Shown piece by piece: positions 11,418 through 22,925 of a stretch of DNA of 64,000 nt. Source of the stretch: Beverwykella pulmonaria (taxonomy: Eukaryota; Ascomycota; Dothideomycetes; Pleosporales; Melanommataceae); NCBI GenBank assembly GCA_001599595.1, contig BCHH01000010.1, positions 187,667-251,666 on the forward strand, in the 5' to 3' direction. Position 1 is the first letter of the stretch; each line of letters begins with the position of its first letter. The notes below the pieces were generated by a model. It saw nothing but the letters and a program-made list of their open reading frames with translations, made no database searches and was not told the origin of the DNA. Made by a program: the position numbers and the translations under genes.

Positions 11418-12377
11418 GTTGAAAAGCTCCGAATTTTGGTATGACTCGAGTGTGCAAAGTGTTGGAGGATTAGAAGGTGAGTAGTCAAGTGCAGGACAGG
11501 AGATGCGTGCATGGTGCCACCTTAATATACGTTATCAAAGGTGGTCGAGTGGACTGATGCATGCCACTTACAGCCGAGCATCATATGCCAAGACATGACG
11601 TAGGCCCATAGGCGGAGCAGCCCTCTTTCCCGGTTTCAAGCCACAACAGGGGCTGTTCTGCCGGGCGGTGAGGCTAATGTAGTCAAGTGACCTACTTGAT
11701 TGGCTAGGGTGTTTTGTGTGAATCCGATCAATCCGAGACGTGCCGCGGCACCCACATGACCGTTCTTGCATCATCAACACCACACCGAGTGCTTTGCTAG
11801 GAGTGCCGCTGCGCATATAATGCGTCGTCTGCCCGCGCCTTGATTTGCAGATCCTTCTCCTAAAGTCTTCACAACCACCTTATTTCTTATCCAACATTAC
11901 CACCTGCTGCGGTCGTCGTCACCGCCCCAAGGATGACGCATTTCCAAGATCGTACGCCAGAAACGGCCGCTTCTGGGCAGTGAAAATGGATGGATTCAGC
12001 AGCTCTTGCGAGTCGGGACCCACCCACGTTTGCTGCCGCGTGGTAAGCAAAGGACTATAGAAGGAATAAGACTGCAAAGTTCTTTTACTTGGCCAACGCA
12101 TAGATTCTGTTGTGTTTCTCAGGGCGCGCCTGCGTGAAGTCATAATTTCCATCTTTTTGCCTCATGAAGACGTACATCGCGCTTCTGATTCCTGCATCCA
12201 TCGTCTGAATTTCCTATGCTCCATCATTTCATCAAACGCGTTTTCATGTACATGAACTTGCATGTCTAGTTCCCTGCTGTTTCCTTTTTTTCCAATCCTC
12301 TTCTTCGCAGACCCATCCCTCTCATCACACCTCTCCTAAGCTCTCCCCCCGTTTACCTTTCCCCTTACCTCCTTCCA
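11418..12377. other. Intergenic
   Basis: Promoter of the MARVEL gene (minus) and 3' flank of the amylase gene. Frames here (for example 11568-11816 minus, 11845-12060 plus) have no recognisable content. Confidence 0.5.
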
Positions 12378-14261
12378 TCAGCGCCATGTACTCCCCACCG
12401 TACTGCTCGCCTGGCAGCTCGGTACGCTATAAGCCCGATTCGGATCGCTCTCCCACGTCACCGTGCCCGAACTGGACACCTTGATGAACTTATACTCCAC
12501 CGCCTGCCCCGCCGGCAAGCTCAGCGTAATACTCCAGATCGGATTGCTAGCCGTATACGCTGCGGCGGAGAGGGCCAACGCACTCGCGGGCGCCCAGCTC
12601 CCTAGCTGGGCAGTGTTTCCCGTGATCTTGATCGTGTCCCCGAAAACCGTCACGATCGACTCGGTGAAGGTAACCGAGACGGCCGTTGGGCAGGCCGAAG
12701 TAGCAAGCGTGGTTGCGACCGTCTTCGTTGCTGTTGCCGACACTACTGTCGCGGTACTGCTGTCGCTGGAGACGAGCACCACGGGCTCGCCGTTCGAGAC
12801 GCTGACGCAGATGTTGCCGCTCCCGTCCGAGGTGTACGACCCTGTGCCGAAGACGTTGTTCCAATTCCCGTTGTTTTTCTGCGCATTGAAGCAATATTGT
12901 CCACTCGTGCCAGACCCCGTATTCGTCGTCAGCACGACGAGATCGCCCCCCGCCCGACTCCACGCGTACGCGTTGCTCGCGACATACAAGTGGACGTGGT
13001 CGTTTCCAGCCAGCCCACCCGCCGCCTTCCTTGCGCCCGACAACTTCGAGATGGCAACATAGAGATCCGACGTAGTGCTGAAGCTGCTTCGCCAGAGATC
13101 CTCGCGATTCGCCGGGTCGGCACCACCGGAGTAGCCCTGCTCCGTCCCGTAATATACAATCGGAATACCTCGAGAAAGGATTACAAACGCCAACGCGTTC
13201 TTCAGCAGCGAGACGTCGTTCTTCTGGTTCAGCCATCGCGGATTATCATGGTTGTCCAGGAACGTCCCCAGCGCACTGGGATCCGGAAATTCGTTGCTGA
13301 TGGTGTTGTGCATATCGACAAGCGCCTGAGCCGTTCCTTTCTGCTGGTAAAAGTTGTTCATCGGGTAGTAAATCGCATAGTTCAGCAGCCCAGGCAACAC
13401 ACTCGCATACCCGGACAAGTACTCCGGATTCCCGTCAAACACCTCGCCGATCGAATAAACTCCCGCAGCTGCGGAGAAGCCGGTCCAGAAGTCCTTCTCG
13501 ACGTGCTTGACCGTGTCGATGCGGACGCCGTCGAACTGGTACTCAGTCACGAGCCACTTGATCCATGTCTGGTACAGAGTCCGGATCTCGGGTTTGGTTG
13601 TATAGACATCGGGCAGGCCCGCGATCTCGCAGTTCTCGATGCTAGTCTGGTTCGAGTAGTCAATGTCGCAGGCGGTGTGGTAGGAGCTGGCGAGGTCGAG
13701 GGGTGTGGGGCGGTTGTCGGCGATGGCGGCGAAGCCCATGTGGTTCGCTACTACGTCGACCATGATGTAGATTCCCTGGTTGCAGTGAGTACACACACAC
13801 AAGGTTTGTAATGGACAAGTTGAAGCCTACCTTTGAATGAGCCGTGTTAACAAGTGCCTTCAGATCATCCGCTGTACCGTAGTTCGAATTGATACCGTAC
13901 AGGTCCTGCGCCCAGTAACCATGGTATCCACCAGCACTATCTGCCACTACTATAAGCAACTGTCATCAAAAAGTAGCACAAGAGCAGGCTACTCACTCGT
14001 AACAACCGGTGTAATCCAAACGGCATCAAATCCCGCGCCCTTGATGTAATCCAACTTTGCCTCAAGCCCTTTGAAAGTCCCACCACAGTAGCTTCCTAGG
14101 TTGGAACATGAGGAACCACCGGTGTCGCTACTGCTGCGCGCTACCCGGTCGGTGAGGACAAAGTAGATGTTGCGAGACTTCCACGCGGCAGTGTCTGCTG
14201 CTCCAGCAATGGAAGTCAGAGAAGCAAGACAAGTTATGACGACAGAGAAGAAGAATTTCAT
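12378..14261 (-). CDS. Secreted alpha-amylase (GH13) with C-terminal CBM20
   Basis: Endo-acting starch hydrolase, 590 aa, from exons 14261-13997, 13940-13831 and 13775-12378; introns are 56 and 55 nt and phases agree. For intron 1 the GCAG acceptor at 13941 is preferred over an earlier TAG because it gives [13 protein letters not shown], the usual family sequence. Residues 1-20 are a signal peptide. The GH13 barrel shows all signatures: DVVANH, the nucleophile in [12 protein letters not shown], the acid/base Glu in GEVFDG and the third acid in [10 protein letters not shown] Ser/Thr/Val/Ala linker leads to a CBM20 starch-binding domain (about residues 495-590, with [10 protein letters not shown] and VEYKFIKV). 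It is divergently arranged with the AA13 enzyme at 15692, suggesting shared starch-induced control. Confidence 0.95.
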
Positions 14262-15691
14262 GGTGACGATGGCGGAGTCTAAGGAAGCGAAAGAAGCCCC
14301 CAATGCTGAATCTTCGAGCTGTGGAGGTTTCGAAGAGATGCCGCGTCCATATATGTTTCTCGTTAGCCTTGTCAACCCGAAAAGCATCACCTGCAATTTC
14401 GTGGGCGCCGGCTCGCTGCGCTGCCCGAATCCCGGTCATGGGATGCTCTTTACTCACATGCTCACCCGGCATTTTGTTTTTAGATTCAACCCGTACGCGA
14501 AACCACGGCTGCTTTGGGCCTACGCACGGGAAATAAGCGAACACACACGCTGACTAGTACACAGAATATAACCGTTGATAGGTTAGCTGCGTCCTCGCTT
14601 GGCTAGCCCTTTGCTTAGTGTATTTCAAAACATGATATGAAAGGACAGGAAGGATCCATACCCTTGCAACGGACATTTCCACAGCCCGTTTCGAATCGCG
14701 ACGGGACTTTGCCTATAACACTCCAATCCCTTCTTTCCAACCCAATCTTCAGCACATATCAGTTCGTCCGTCCCGTCTTCTTGAATGATTCCCAAAGCCA
14801 CTGACAAAATTGAAGCAATTCGCAATGATCAGCTGTTCCGCGATCAATCTCGGACCGAGTAGCGACGAATCGCACTGCGAATATGTATATTACTGTGCTA
14901 GAACAGGAAATTCTCCTCCGGTCAGGAACATTGCGACGCCGGGCAAAGAAGAACAATCTGGGGTAGAACGTGTGGGGAAGCGGGGGAAGGGCCTAGAAGA
15001 AGGGATATTCCGCGTGAATAAGTTTTGGATTTGCAAACTTTAGCATGCAGGAAGATGTCGAAGGTGGAATGACTGCGGAGCATAGGGCTGGATCAAGTAT
15101 AAGTCTACATCAATCTTACCACCGGCATATCTAAGACATTCAGGTCAGATCACCGTCGGTCCGAGTACAGGCCAGTCAAAACGGGAATATAGATTGCGCC
15201 CGAGCGGTGCGCGGCACGTGGCGTCATTGCAGCGGTAGGTACAGCGGCAAGGTCGGAAGCGAGCGTCGATCCAGGGCGTGCCGCATTGTTTCCTGGGGGT
15301 TGAACGTGGAGCCCCGCAATGTTTAGATGAAGATTAGTCCAAATCTGGACTGGTCCAGCTAACGCTCTACGGGACGCTGAATGCTGGACCAAGCTTTGCC
15401 TGCTCTTGATACAGAGATGAATTGTGAGGCCAAGCAAGCATGATTCCCAGGTGCGGACGATTGGTTTAAAGTCATAGTATAAGCATCAATATTGATTAAA
15501 CGATCATACTATAAGTTTGTGTATAAGTATCGTGGAGGTCTGGCGTCTCTTTTCGAGCAGCACTCAGTGGCTTTCAACCCTTCAAACACTTCTGTTAGTC
15601 TTCTGCTTCTTTGTCACGCTCATCTTTGGAGAGCCGAGTCTGCGCTCCATTTATTAAAATAAACACTGCTTTCGTATCCGTCTTCTACATC
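14262..15691. promoter_or_regulatory. Shared divergent promoter of amylase and AA13 genes
   Basis: This 1.43-kb region separates two head-to-head starch genes. On the plus strand five CGG triplets cluster at 15205, 15212, 15233, 15245 and 15254, as expected for sites of Zn2Cys6 regulators. The spacings (4, 18, 9 and 6 nt) do not give the CGG-N8-CGG AmyR consensus. A perfect 12-bp palindrome, atcaatattgat (15485-15496), lies inside a 7-nt inverted pair (15475-15481 with 15506-15512), about 200 nt before the AA13 start. No gene was found here. Confidence 0.4.
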
Positions 15692-16923
15692 ATGCTCTCC
15701 TCAGGACTCCAACTCCTGGCCTTTGCGACTACCGTCTCTGCCCACGGCTACATGATCACGCCCATGAGTCGCACAGGTCTGAACGCTCAGGTTCGTTCTC
15801 CTCTCCTCCTCATCCCATCACAAAACCCACCACACTAACCCATCCCTTTCCACAGTCTGGCCAAGACACATGCCCCGAATGTACCATCCTGGAGCCTGTA
15901 ACTTCCTGGCCTACCCTCGATACCGCCCTCGTCGGTCGCTCCGGTCCCTGCGGTTATAATGCGCGCGTATCCGTCGACTACAACCAGCCCGGCGCCGTAT
16001 GGGGCACATCCACCGTCGCGACCTACAAGCCCGGCGATGTCATCGACGTGCAGTGGTGTGTAGACAACAACGGCGACCACGGCGGTATGTTCGCGTACCG
16101 CATTTGCCAGGACCAAGCTCTCGTGGACAAATTCCTGACGCCGGGGTATCTGCCTACCGATGCCGAGAAGCAGGCTGCCGAGGACTGCTTCACGGCAGGC
16201 ACGCTGCCGTGTACGGATGTAAGTGGGCAGACTTGTGATTACAATGCCGACTGCACCGAGGGCCAAGCGTGCTGGAGGAATGACTGGTTTACGTGCAAAG
16301 GGTTCCAGGACACGAAGTGTAGGGGGGTCGATAATGCGCCTTTGAACTCCTGCTATACGAGTATTGCGGGCGGGTATACCGTGTCGAAGAAAATCAAGAT
16401 TCCGGAGTATGTATCGAAACATACGCTATTGTCGTTCAAGTGGAACTCCTTCCAGACGCCGCAGGTTTATCTAGGCTGCGCGGATATCGCTATCTCGGGC
16501 TCGGTCTCTACTCCACCATCGGCGTCCACAACTAGCAAGCCTTCGACGACGCTGGCGACGTCAAAGGTCGCTACGTCTACGAGCGCAGCAGGCACCTGTT
16601 CTAGCACCGTTGCCAATGTCGCCGTCACCTTCAACGAGCGCGTCACAACCGTATTCGGCCAGACGATCAAGATTGCAGGCTCGGTCACGGAGTTGGGCAA
16701 CTGGGACACATCGGCCGCACCAGCGCTCTCTGCGTCTCAGTATACCAGTAGTGATCCTTTGTGGACAACTACTATCACACTTGCTGCTGGCAGTGCTGTC
16801 GAGTACAAGTTCATCAAGGTCGAGAGTAGTGGTACCGTGACCTGGGAGTCTGGCGCGAACAGGGCGTACACTGTTCCTATGGGTTGTGATAGTGCGGTTG
16901 CGGTTAGTGGAGAGTGGAAGTAA
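15692..16923 (+). CDS. AA13-type starch lytic polysaccharide monooxygenase with CBM20
   Basis: Copper enzyme that oxidatively cleaves starch chains outside the cell. Exons 15692-15790 and 15856-16923 flank a 65-nt intron (gttcgt...cacag), giving 388 aa. Residues 1-17 are a signal peptide; cleavage after VSA exposes His18 (HGYM), the N-terminal copper-brace residue. A second brace His is likely in NNGDHGGMF. Many Cys (CPEC, CGYNA, CFTAG, CNADC-like) fit the AA13 fold. A Ser/Thr-rich linker leads to CBM20 (about residues 285-388; [20 protein letters not shown]). Its CBM20 and that of the adjacent amylase are visibly alike (TVTWES, NRAY), suggesting a common origin of the module. The two enzymes probably act together on granular starch. 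Confidence 0.93.
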
Positions 16924-17866
16924 AATCCTTGGGGGCTAGATACACCTAAAATGTTACAGGTGGCCGTCGACGATGTTAGGTCGGACATGCTCACTTTCTA
17001 TTTTCTTATACGTAGTATCTGAAATAAACCTTGCTCTTCTATTCTTTATTTCCTAGCCGTAGCTTCTCGATGCAGTATATACAGCCAATTAAGAGAAATT
17101 GGGTGTCGACGTAAAAAACACATAAAGTGGTCGCATGCACGATCATCTCGCGCAATGATTATTTGAAGTTGTCGTGGGCTTTGCGCCTGGTAGACGAGCA
17201 GTCGTGCCTTATTCATTAAGTGGGAATTTAGCTGAGATTCTATCATAGCTACGGCTTCAAAGAGTGTGTTCTAGTCTCTAGAGGAGGAAATCAATACCGA
17301 GAAATATAATATAGATGAACACTGCTTAATGTACTGCACTGAACTGATTTCGAAGATTCACAACATTACTGACACTTTTGCCAGCCAACACAGCTGGCTT
17401 ATCACATGTTGTATCAGTGCTATATCAGCGTTGTATTTTATAAGATCTCATCTAGTGTATATACTCGCAATCATTCACTAGCTATAACCAGCCAGTCCTT
17501 CCTTTGTTGTTTCCTTACGATTTTCCTATGCACAATGTTTATCATTACTAGTAAATCAGGATAGTTGCAGGTTCAAACCTAAATCTTATTGGCAAGAGGA
17601 AATCACTATTTAAAGTCAGGCCGGACACTTAGTTCTGTAAGGACTAAGATCGCTGATTACACAATTAGATTGAATATACGAGAGTAAAGAAGCAAGTATC
17701 CACCCTGCTTGTAGTTTTATATTTGTAATCTTGGTCTATTTATCACCAGCACACTCTAGTATGTTTAATAATTTCCAATACAGGCGCTTTCAAGTGTTAA
17801 CCGACCGGACTTTAATTCATCACAAAAACGCCTTCTAATACTCTATAGCTGATCTATGATCTGTCA
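16924..17866. other. Intergenic, A+T-rich; copy 1 of a dispersed repeat
   Basis: No gene. Holds one copy (17666-17701) of a 36-nt repeat also found at 24733-24768. A tRNA B-box-like string at 17570-17580 has no tRNA around it. Confidence 0.5.
17666..17701 (+). repeat. Dispersed 36-nt repeat, copy 1
   Basis: Shares 33 of 36 bases with 24733-24768 in the same orientation (tagattgaatatRcgag... agcaagtatcc). The similarity does not extend on either side. Confidence 0.7.
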
Positions 17867-19772
17867 TTATCTGTCTAACTCACGTATTCTTCCTTCAACT
17901 TCTGGTGCGATCCATGTTCTCAAACAAGGCAAGCTGTCCAAGCTACCACTTTCCGTAGCGCCACACAAAATTTCGTCGTCGATCTCTTCAGATGTGTAAG
18001 AAGAGTTACTGCTAAGGTTTTCACTAAACGGTGATTCCAATCCGGATGATGATCCAATTTCGGATGATGTCTGCGATAGGTGTCGGCTTGAGGGTTGCAT
18101 GTGCGAAGTCCACGATTCGAGCTCGAGCCTTTCAGCCGTCAGTGGCTGCTTAGGGTTTCCAAGGCTCCATGGTCGGTCAAAATAGCTCAGAAGCAATTGA
18201 TGTAACCGAAGCCCTTCGCTAGCTGGAACGATCTCCTCAACAGAACTACTACCCAAACATGCATAATTGTCTTTTCCCCTTGCCATATAGTCTCGGGTCG
18301 CGAGCGTGTACGATCGCTCCGCGTCCAATTCCTCGCCTTGAATTTTTATCGACACTACACGCGAGAAAGCAGGCAATCTCACATCGTAGCTGAACTCTAT
18401 CCCCGAGACCTGCGGAAAGCGCCCCTCGTGTGCAGGTAGCAGGCTCACCCCGTTCTCCAACGCCTCGCGAATAACTTTGCCCGTTACGCGGAGAACCACG
18501 CAGGGGTCATCGAAAGGAAAACTTGCGAGAGCATTAGTCAATATACCCCGAATATGGGCCTCAAAAACTCACCAGCACCGAATATCCTTGACTGTGAGTA
18601 TGCCCGCCTGGTATATCTGATCAGCTCTGAAGGTACCAGCAGCCATGATACAACAATCAGCGCGATAATACGTCCGGAATACATCAGCAACGAAGTTCCC
18701 CCAGTTGGTCTCTTGGGTCCTGACTAGGTCGAACCGCGAATCGAGATCAACCGTAGCGTACCCCACAACTTTTTCGAGCTCTGGCCGGAAACTATCATGC
18801 AACTCCTCGACCCATTCCATTGTTTCCACATTCTCTGGAATGGCCTCGGTCACATCATAACGTTGGATTTGAAGGTTCCATTTTCTCGATCCGTCTACTT
18901 CTCTTCTTAAATCAAGAGTGCTGAGTTGGCGAAAATCGGATCCGCTTCTGAGTATATGAGTCCCATCTACTTTTTCATACTTGTATATGTGATCATGTCC
19001 TGCGAGGATGATATCGATCATCCCCTTGGTCTTCTCCGCTAGCTTTCTGTCATTCGGCTCCCGTTGGTGGGTGATGGCGACTATCAAGTTCGCACCCCTG
19101 GCACGCAAGTCGGGAACCAATTCTAGTGCGGTTGCCGATGCTGACTTGTAGATAAGCTTTGGGGGCAGTGTGTTCACCGTTGAAAGCCATTCACGCTCGA
19201 CAAGACCGATTATTCCAATCTTGATGTCTCTTACGGTTATCATGGTCGTCTTCTGACAATTTGCAATTGGGACGTCGTCGCCAAGACTTGGGTCTAGTAC
19301 GTTGGCACAGAGCCACGGAAATGTGCAGTCACCTGCAAGTTTTTGAAAATGATCGGCCCCAAAATCAAGTTCGTGATTCTGTGGAATTGTTAGTGGCCTC
19401 GTTGCTAGCTTGTAAGTATTGCACTTACCCCAATGCAAGCACAATCAACTCGAAGCGAATTCAGAGCTTTTATCATGTGGGTTCCTAATGCGTTCAGCAT
19501 TGTTTAAAGGAGAGAATTTTCTGCTAACCTCGGGTGAATATGCTTTCCAAGCTCGGGTTTATTGCATCTCCAGAGAAGAACGTGACCATGGGCACCTTTT
19601 CATTCTCCTTCTCGTCCTTTCTGATGAGATCGACAAGGGTCTTGAAACGTGCAAGGCCTCCATATTCCGAGGACAACGGCTTCACGTTGTACACATCGTT
19701 GAAATGCAGGATTCTTAGTTCAGGCTGTGGGGCTGCCCAAGGCTGCGTACATGTTTTAACAACTCTGTCCAT
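17867..19772 (-). CDS. 5'-nucleotidase/UshA-type metallophosphoesterase
   Basis: Four exons: 19772-19529, 19484-19429, 19378-18573 and 18521-17867; introns are 44, 50 and 51 nt, all phases match, 586 aa. Motif order fits a two-metal calcineurin-like phosphatase followed by a 5'-nucleotidase C-terminal domain: HFNDVYN (residues about 23-29, metal site 1), FSGDAINPS (GD motif), GNHELDFG (GNH[E/D]), AITHQREPND and AGHDHIY (GHDH). The C-terminal domain has GTFRAD and CCFPFDDPCVVLRVTGK, the substrate-binding part. There is no signal peptide, so an intracellular enzyme hydrolysing nucleoside monophosphates or related phosphoesters is likely. A Ser-rich tail of about 100 residues follows. It is tail-oriented with the MFS gene next to it; a functional link is unproven. 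Confidence 0.88.
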
Positions 19773-20794
19773 TGAGTTTCGGGGATGATGAAAAGAATCA
19801 TGTACTCAGACAAAATATATTTCTGGTATTGTTTCGAACCTGAGAGACCCTTCATGTACTTGTGATTAGAGAGTCAGAAGTAAGCTCAAGATATAACCAC
19901 GTAGACTTCTACCTTTCATGGCGGTGTGAAGTGCCCATAATAAGGATTGTGATATGATCTAGACCAACAGACGACACTTTCTCTTCGGCCAGAAGCTTCA
20001 AGATCACAGTCATCTTTCCATTGCCACCCAAGGATCTTCATTTGGACCTCCTTCGGTGAAAGCTGAAGGTGCAGAAGTGAGCAGCCTTCCCCATTCGGTA
20101 AAAGGTTCAGCACGGATTAGTATACCGTGTCACTTTCAGTTTATCCGTCATGGTCGAGATATTTGGGAGAAACGGCTAACACACCGACTTGTCTTTCCAA
20201 TATTTCTTCTTCTTGCCATTACATCCGAGGTACGAACACGAACTGTATTGTGTACTAAGAAGCCTGGACCACTTCAGCCTCGCTCGATTAGCATGGTTAC
20301 ACAACCCGCCACTCAGCTTATTGCTGATCTCACGTTGCAACACGGATTGTCCGGGCATAATAAAGGAGCCAAACACTTGGGAAAAAACGTGGCGACAGCA
20401 ATGTATTTGTAGGGCACTATACTTCAATAATCTGACCGCCAGATATAAGGGACAGATATGTCAGCTGCCCTGGACCGAGGTATGGGAGAGGAAATATCTA
20501 CGTCTTTAAGGAGTTCTGTATGAATATGAGGTTATAGATTATTGTGCGGGGTCCTAGATGCCTCCCAACACTTATAGTAATAGTCTACTAAGAGCTAATT
20601 TCCAATCTTGTTCACTAAATTTCTTTTGTGTCACAGACGTAAGTCTTTCGTATCTAGTACCAATTTACATTTATACAAATAAATTATCTGAGATAATGCT
20701 AGATCTAAAACACTCGCAATGAAAATGTTTCCTAGGAATCTAGGCCGTACACGTGGCCGTAAAGTTGCCAATTTTCCCAACTGAAAAGATTTCT
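19773..20794. other. Intergenic
   Basis: 5' flank of the phosphoesterase and 3' flank of the MFS gene. Small frames on both strands lack motifs; nothing else is seen. Confidence 0.5.
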
Positions 20795-22271
20795 TCACCA
20801 CTTCTGCCGCAAATCCTTTCCTTTTCTGTGCAGTATTCTAACTACCATTAAGATTACCCCACCTGCGAGTAAGGTACTTCCCTACAGTCGATCATTAGTA
20901 CTCAAATCATGTCTACAGAATTGCCACTTACCGCGAAAAGGATTAGAGGCTGGTACCCTTGGCGTGAATCTTCCTTAATGAGTGTACCACCAATGGGTGT
21001 TCCTATGAGCGTCGCAATGGCAACGACGCTGAAAAAAGCCCCAATGCGTGCCCCTAACTTGTCGTCAGGAGTAATCTGGCCAACCACCGCAGGAGTGACT
21101 GAGATGAAGACACCTGAACAAAATCCATACAAGACAACGAATGCAATCAGAGTGCCCAAAGTTTTAGAGAGTAACCACATAGTGAGGCAGAGTAGGCCGG
21201 AAATCAATGTCATGGGGAAGAGGGTGTTTAGACGACCAATTTTATCCGCGATCAACCCTCCTCTGTCATATTGTTAACACAGTGAAAATCTCTGACTGTA
21301 ATCAAACTTACAAAATTCTCCCGAAGAAACTAGTTGCATTGATCAGCGCCAGGAGGTAACCTCTGATACTGGTTTTCGGTGTGGAGATAGCGCAATACGA
21401 CTCTGCATATCGAATGAGTTTAATCCAGCCGCCAGTCACTTATTGTAAGCACTCACCAATGTAGTAATATGGAACGTAAAGGCCTAAGCTTCCCATAAAC
21501 GATCCAAAAGCGAGAATCGTATACCGCGCATCCAGAAATCCCCTAAAGTCCAAAAGAGGGCCTCTATGCTCCTTATGCTTGGTTGGCAGTTTGCTCGTAG
21601 AAATGGCGAATCCAAAAGCGTAGCAGAGCAATGAGATGAGTGCTGCAATGCGTACGGACCATGCAAAACCAATCGAGGGAACGAGTTTCGTAAACAAGAC
21701 CGGGAACGAGACGCCGCCAACACTACTGCCCGCAGCTACCAATCCCATAGCAAGAGCCCGCTTCTGCCTAAAGTGCTGGCCAACTACAGCGAGCGCTGGC
21801 TGCACTCCAAATGCAACGGCAAGGCCAAAGAATACACCTTGGCTCAAGAATGGCTGCCATATTTTTCCGGGTTTGCTGAAGGATAGAGCGAGGAGAGCGC
21901 CCGAACAGCCAAATCCGGAGATCGCATAAGGAATCTTTGACAGTATTAACGGAGTCATCTTATGTGAAAAGAGAACCACCTACCCTTAGGCCATAAATAT
22001 CAAAAACAGATCCAGCGACGGGACCCATCAAGTAGAGTAGCGATATTTGGAGGGTTCCGATGAATGCGATAACTGTAGGGGAAGCCGATTCTGGAAAAAA
22101 CTCCTGCTGGTAAAAGTCTTGAAAGTATCCAAAACTGTTGATAATGCCAAATGAGGCAAAGTATACCACGGCCGAACCACAGACAGTGAGCCATGCCTCA
22201 ATTCCGCCATCGCCCTCTTCGATTTTAGGAGTATCGACCGTTTCTTCGACGTGGCGATCAATTTCTTCCAT
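20795..22271 (-). CDS. MFS transporter, monocarboxylate/MCH-type
   Basis: Hand-built five-exon model: 22271-21984, 21934-21457, 21402-21312, 21262-20932 and 20881-20795; introns are 49-54 nt, phases all agree, 424 aa. Features of the fungal monocarboxylate-transporter-like family: an acidic cytosolic N-terminus (MEEIDRHVEE), the first-helix AWLTVCGSAVVYFASFG with SFGYFQDFY, RALAMGLVAAGSSVGG in TM5, and GYLLALINATSFFGRI-LGGLIADK before TM8. Twelve helices fit. Intron 1 could alternatively be read as only 25 nt, but the 50-nt version (acceptor aaag) is more realistic. The last exon (GSTLLAGGVILMVV) provides TM12 and a basic tail. The gene is divergent from the P450 at 22926, so the two may be co-regulated. 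The substrate is unknown. Confidence 0.85.
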
Positions 22272-22925
22272 GGTTCCTAGTTGTTGTCGTAGGCAAAGCT
22301 GTAGTGAGATCAATTGAAATAAAAAACAAAGGTTGTGAATTGGGGTACTTTGGCGGCGAGGATGTGTGTAGTGGACTGCACTGGTTTGTGCTACTTCGGA
22401 GTGTCCGGACAGGGATTATTTTCCGTGCGACCTGAATCTAATCGGTAAGGTCGGGCAATCTCACCTAGCAAATTCCTATGCTGACGCAATCTCAGAACCC
22501 CTATTGCAAATAATCATTCGGGTTCGCCTCACGATGATCTTTGCCTTCATAATTTTAGCTTCCAACCTCACCTCACCGAATCTCCACCGAGTTTTGCATA
22601 TGGAACACCCCAAAGGATACATTGCGTGCTCCTCGTGTGTCGTACAACGGCCCAAAACGAGTATGCGGCGTTGTAATGCGCAATGGGGCACAATACATCG
22701 CTGACAGGCCAAGTCTAGACGCGCGAAAAGGTCCAAAATACGGTGAAATGGTCGAGAGACGGTGAGCCATATGGGATTGAATGTCGTCCCGTTCTTTCAT
22801 ATTGACACATGCTGTTACGTGTATAAATATCCAAGAGCCCAGAAACTGGTGTTTTGAAAGCATCAGTCTTCATCTCTAAGAAAGCCTCTCTTTTCTCACA
22901 CAATCCTATCACAATTCCCTTCAAC
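22272..22925. promoter_or_regulatory. Divergent intergenic region, MFS / P450
   Basis: This 654-bp region contains the promoters of both genes. The 60-90 nt before the P450 start are C/T-rich (ctctcttttctcacacaatcc), a common fungal leader. No clear operator was identified. Confidence 0.4.

Noticed and set aside
12897..13811. 304-codon plus-strand frame (also 12463-13062 plus and 12547-13236 minus) across the amylase
   Set aside because: Lies entirely antisense or out of phase in a high-GC, strongly conserved GH13/CBM20 coding exon; composition is that of a shadow frame with no motif.
17570..17580. ggttcaaacct, resembling a tRNA B box
   Set aside because: No matching A box, acceptor stem or anticodon arm can be folded around it.
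21959..21983. 25-nt intron in the MFS gene
   Set aside because: Too short for a spliceosomal intron; the same donor with the acceptor at 21935 gives 50 nt and a better family match.
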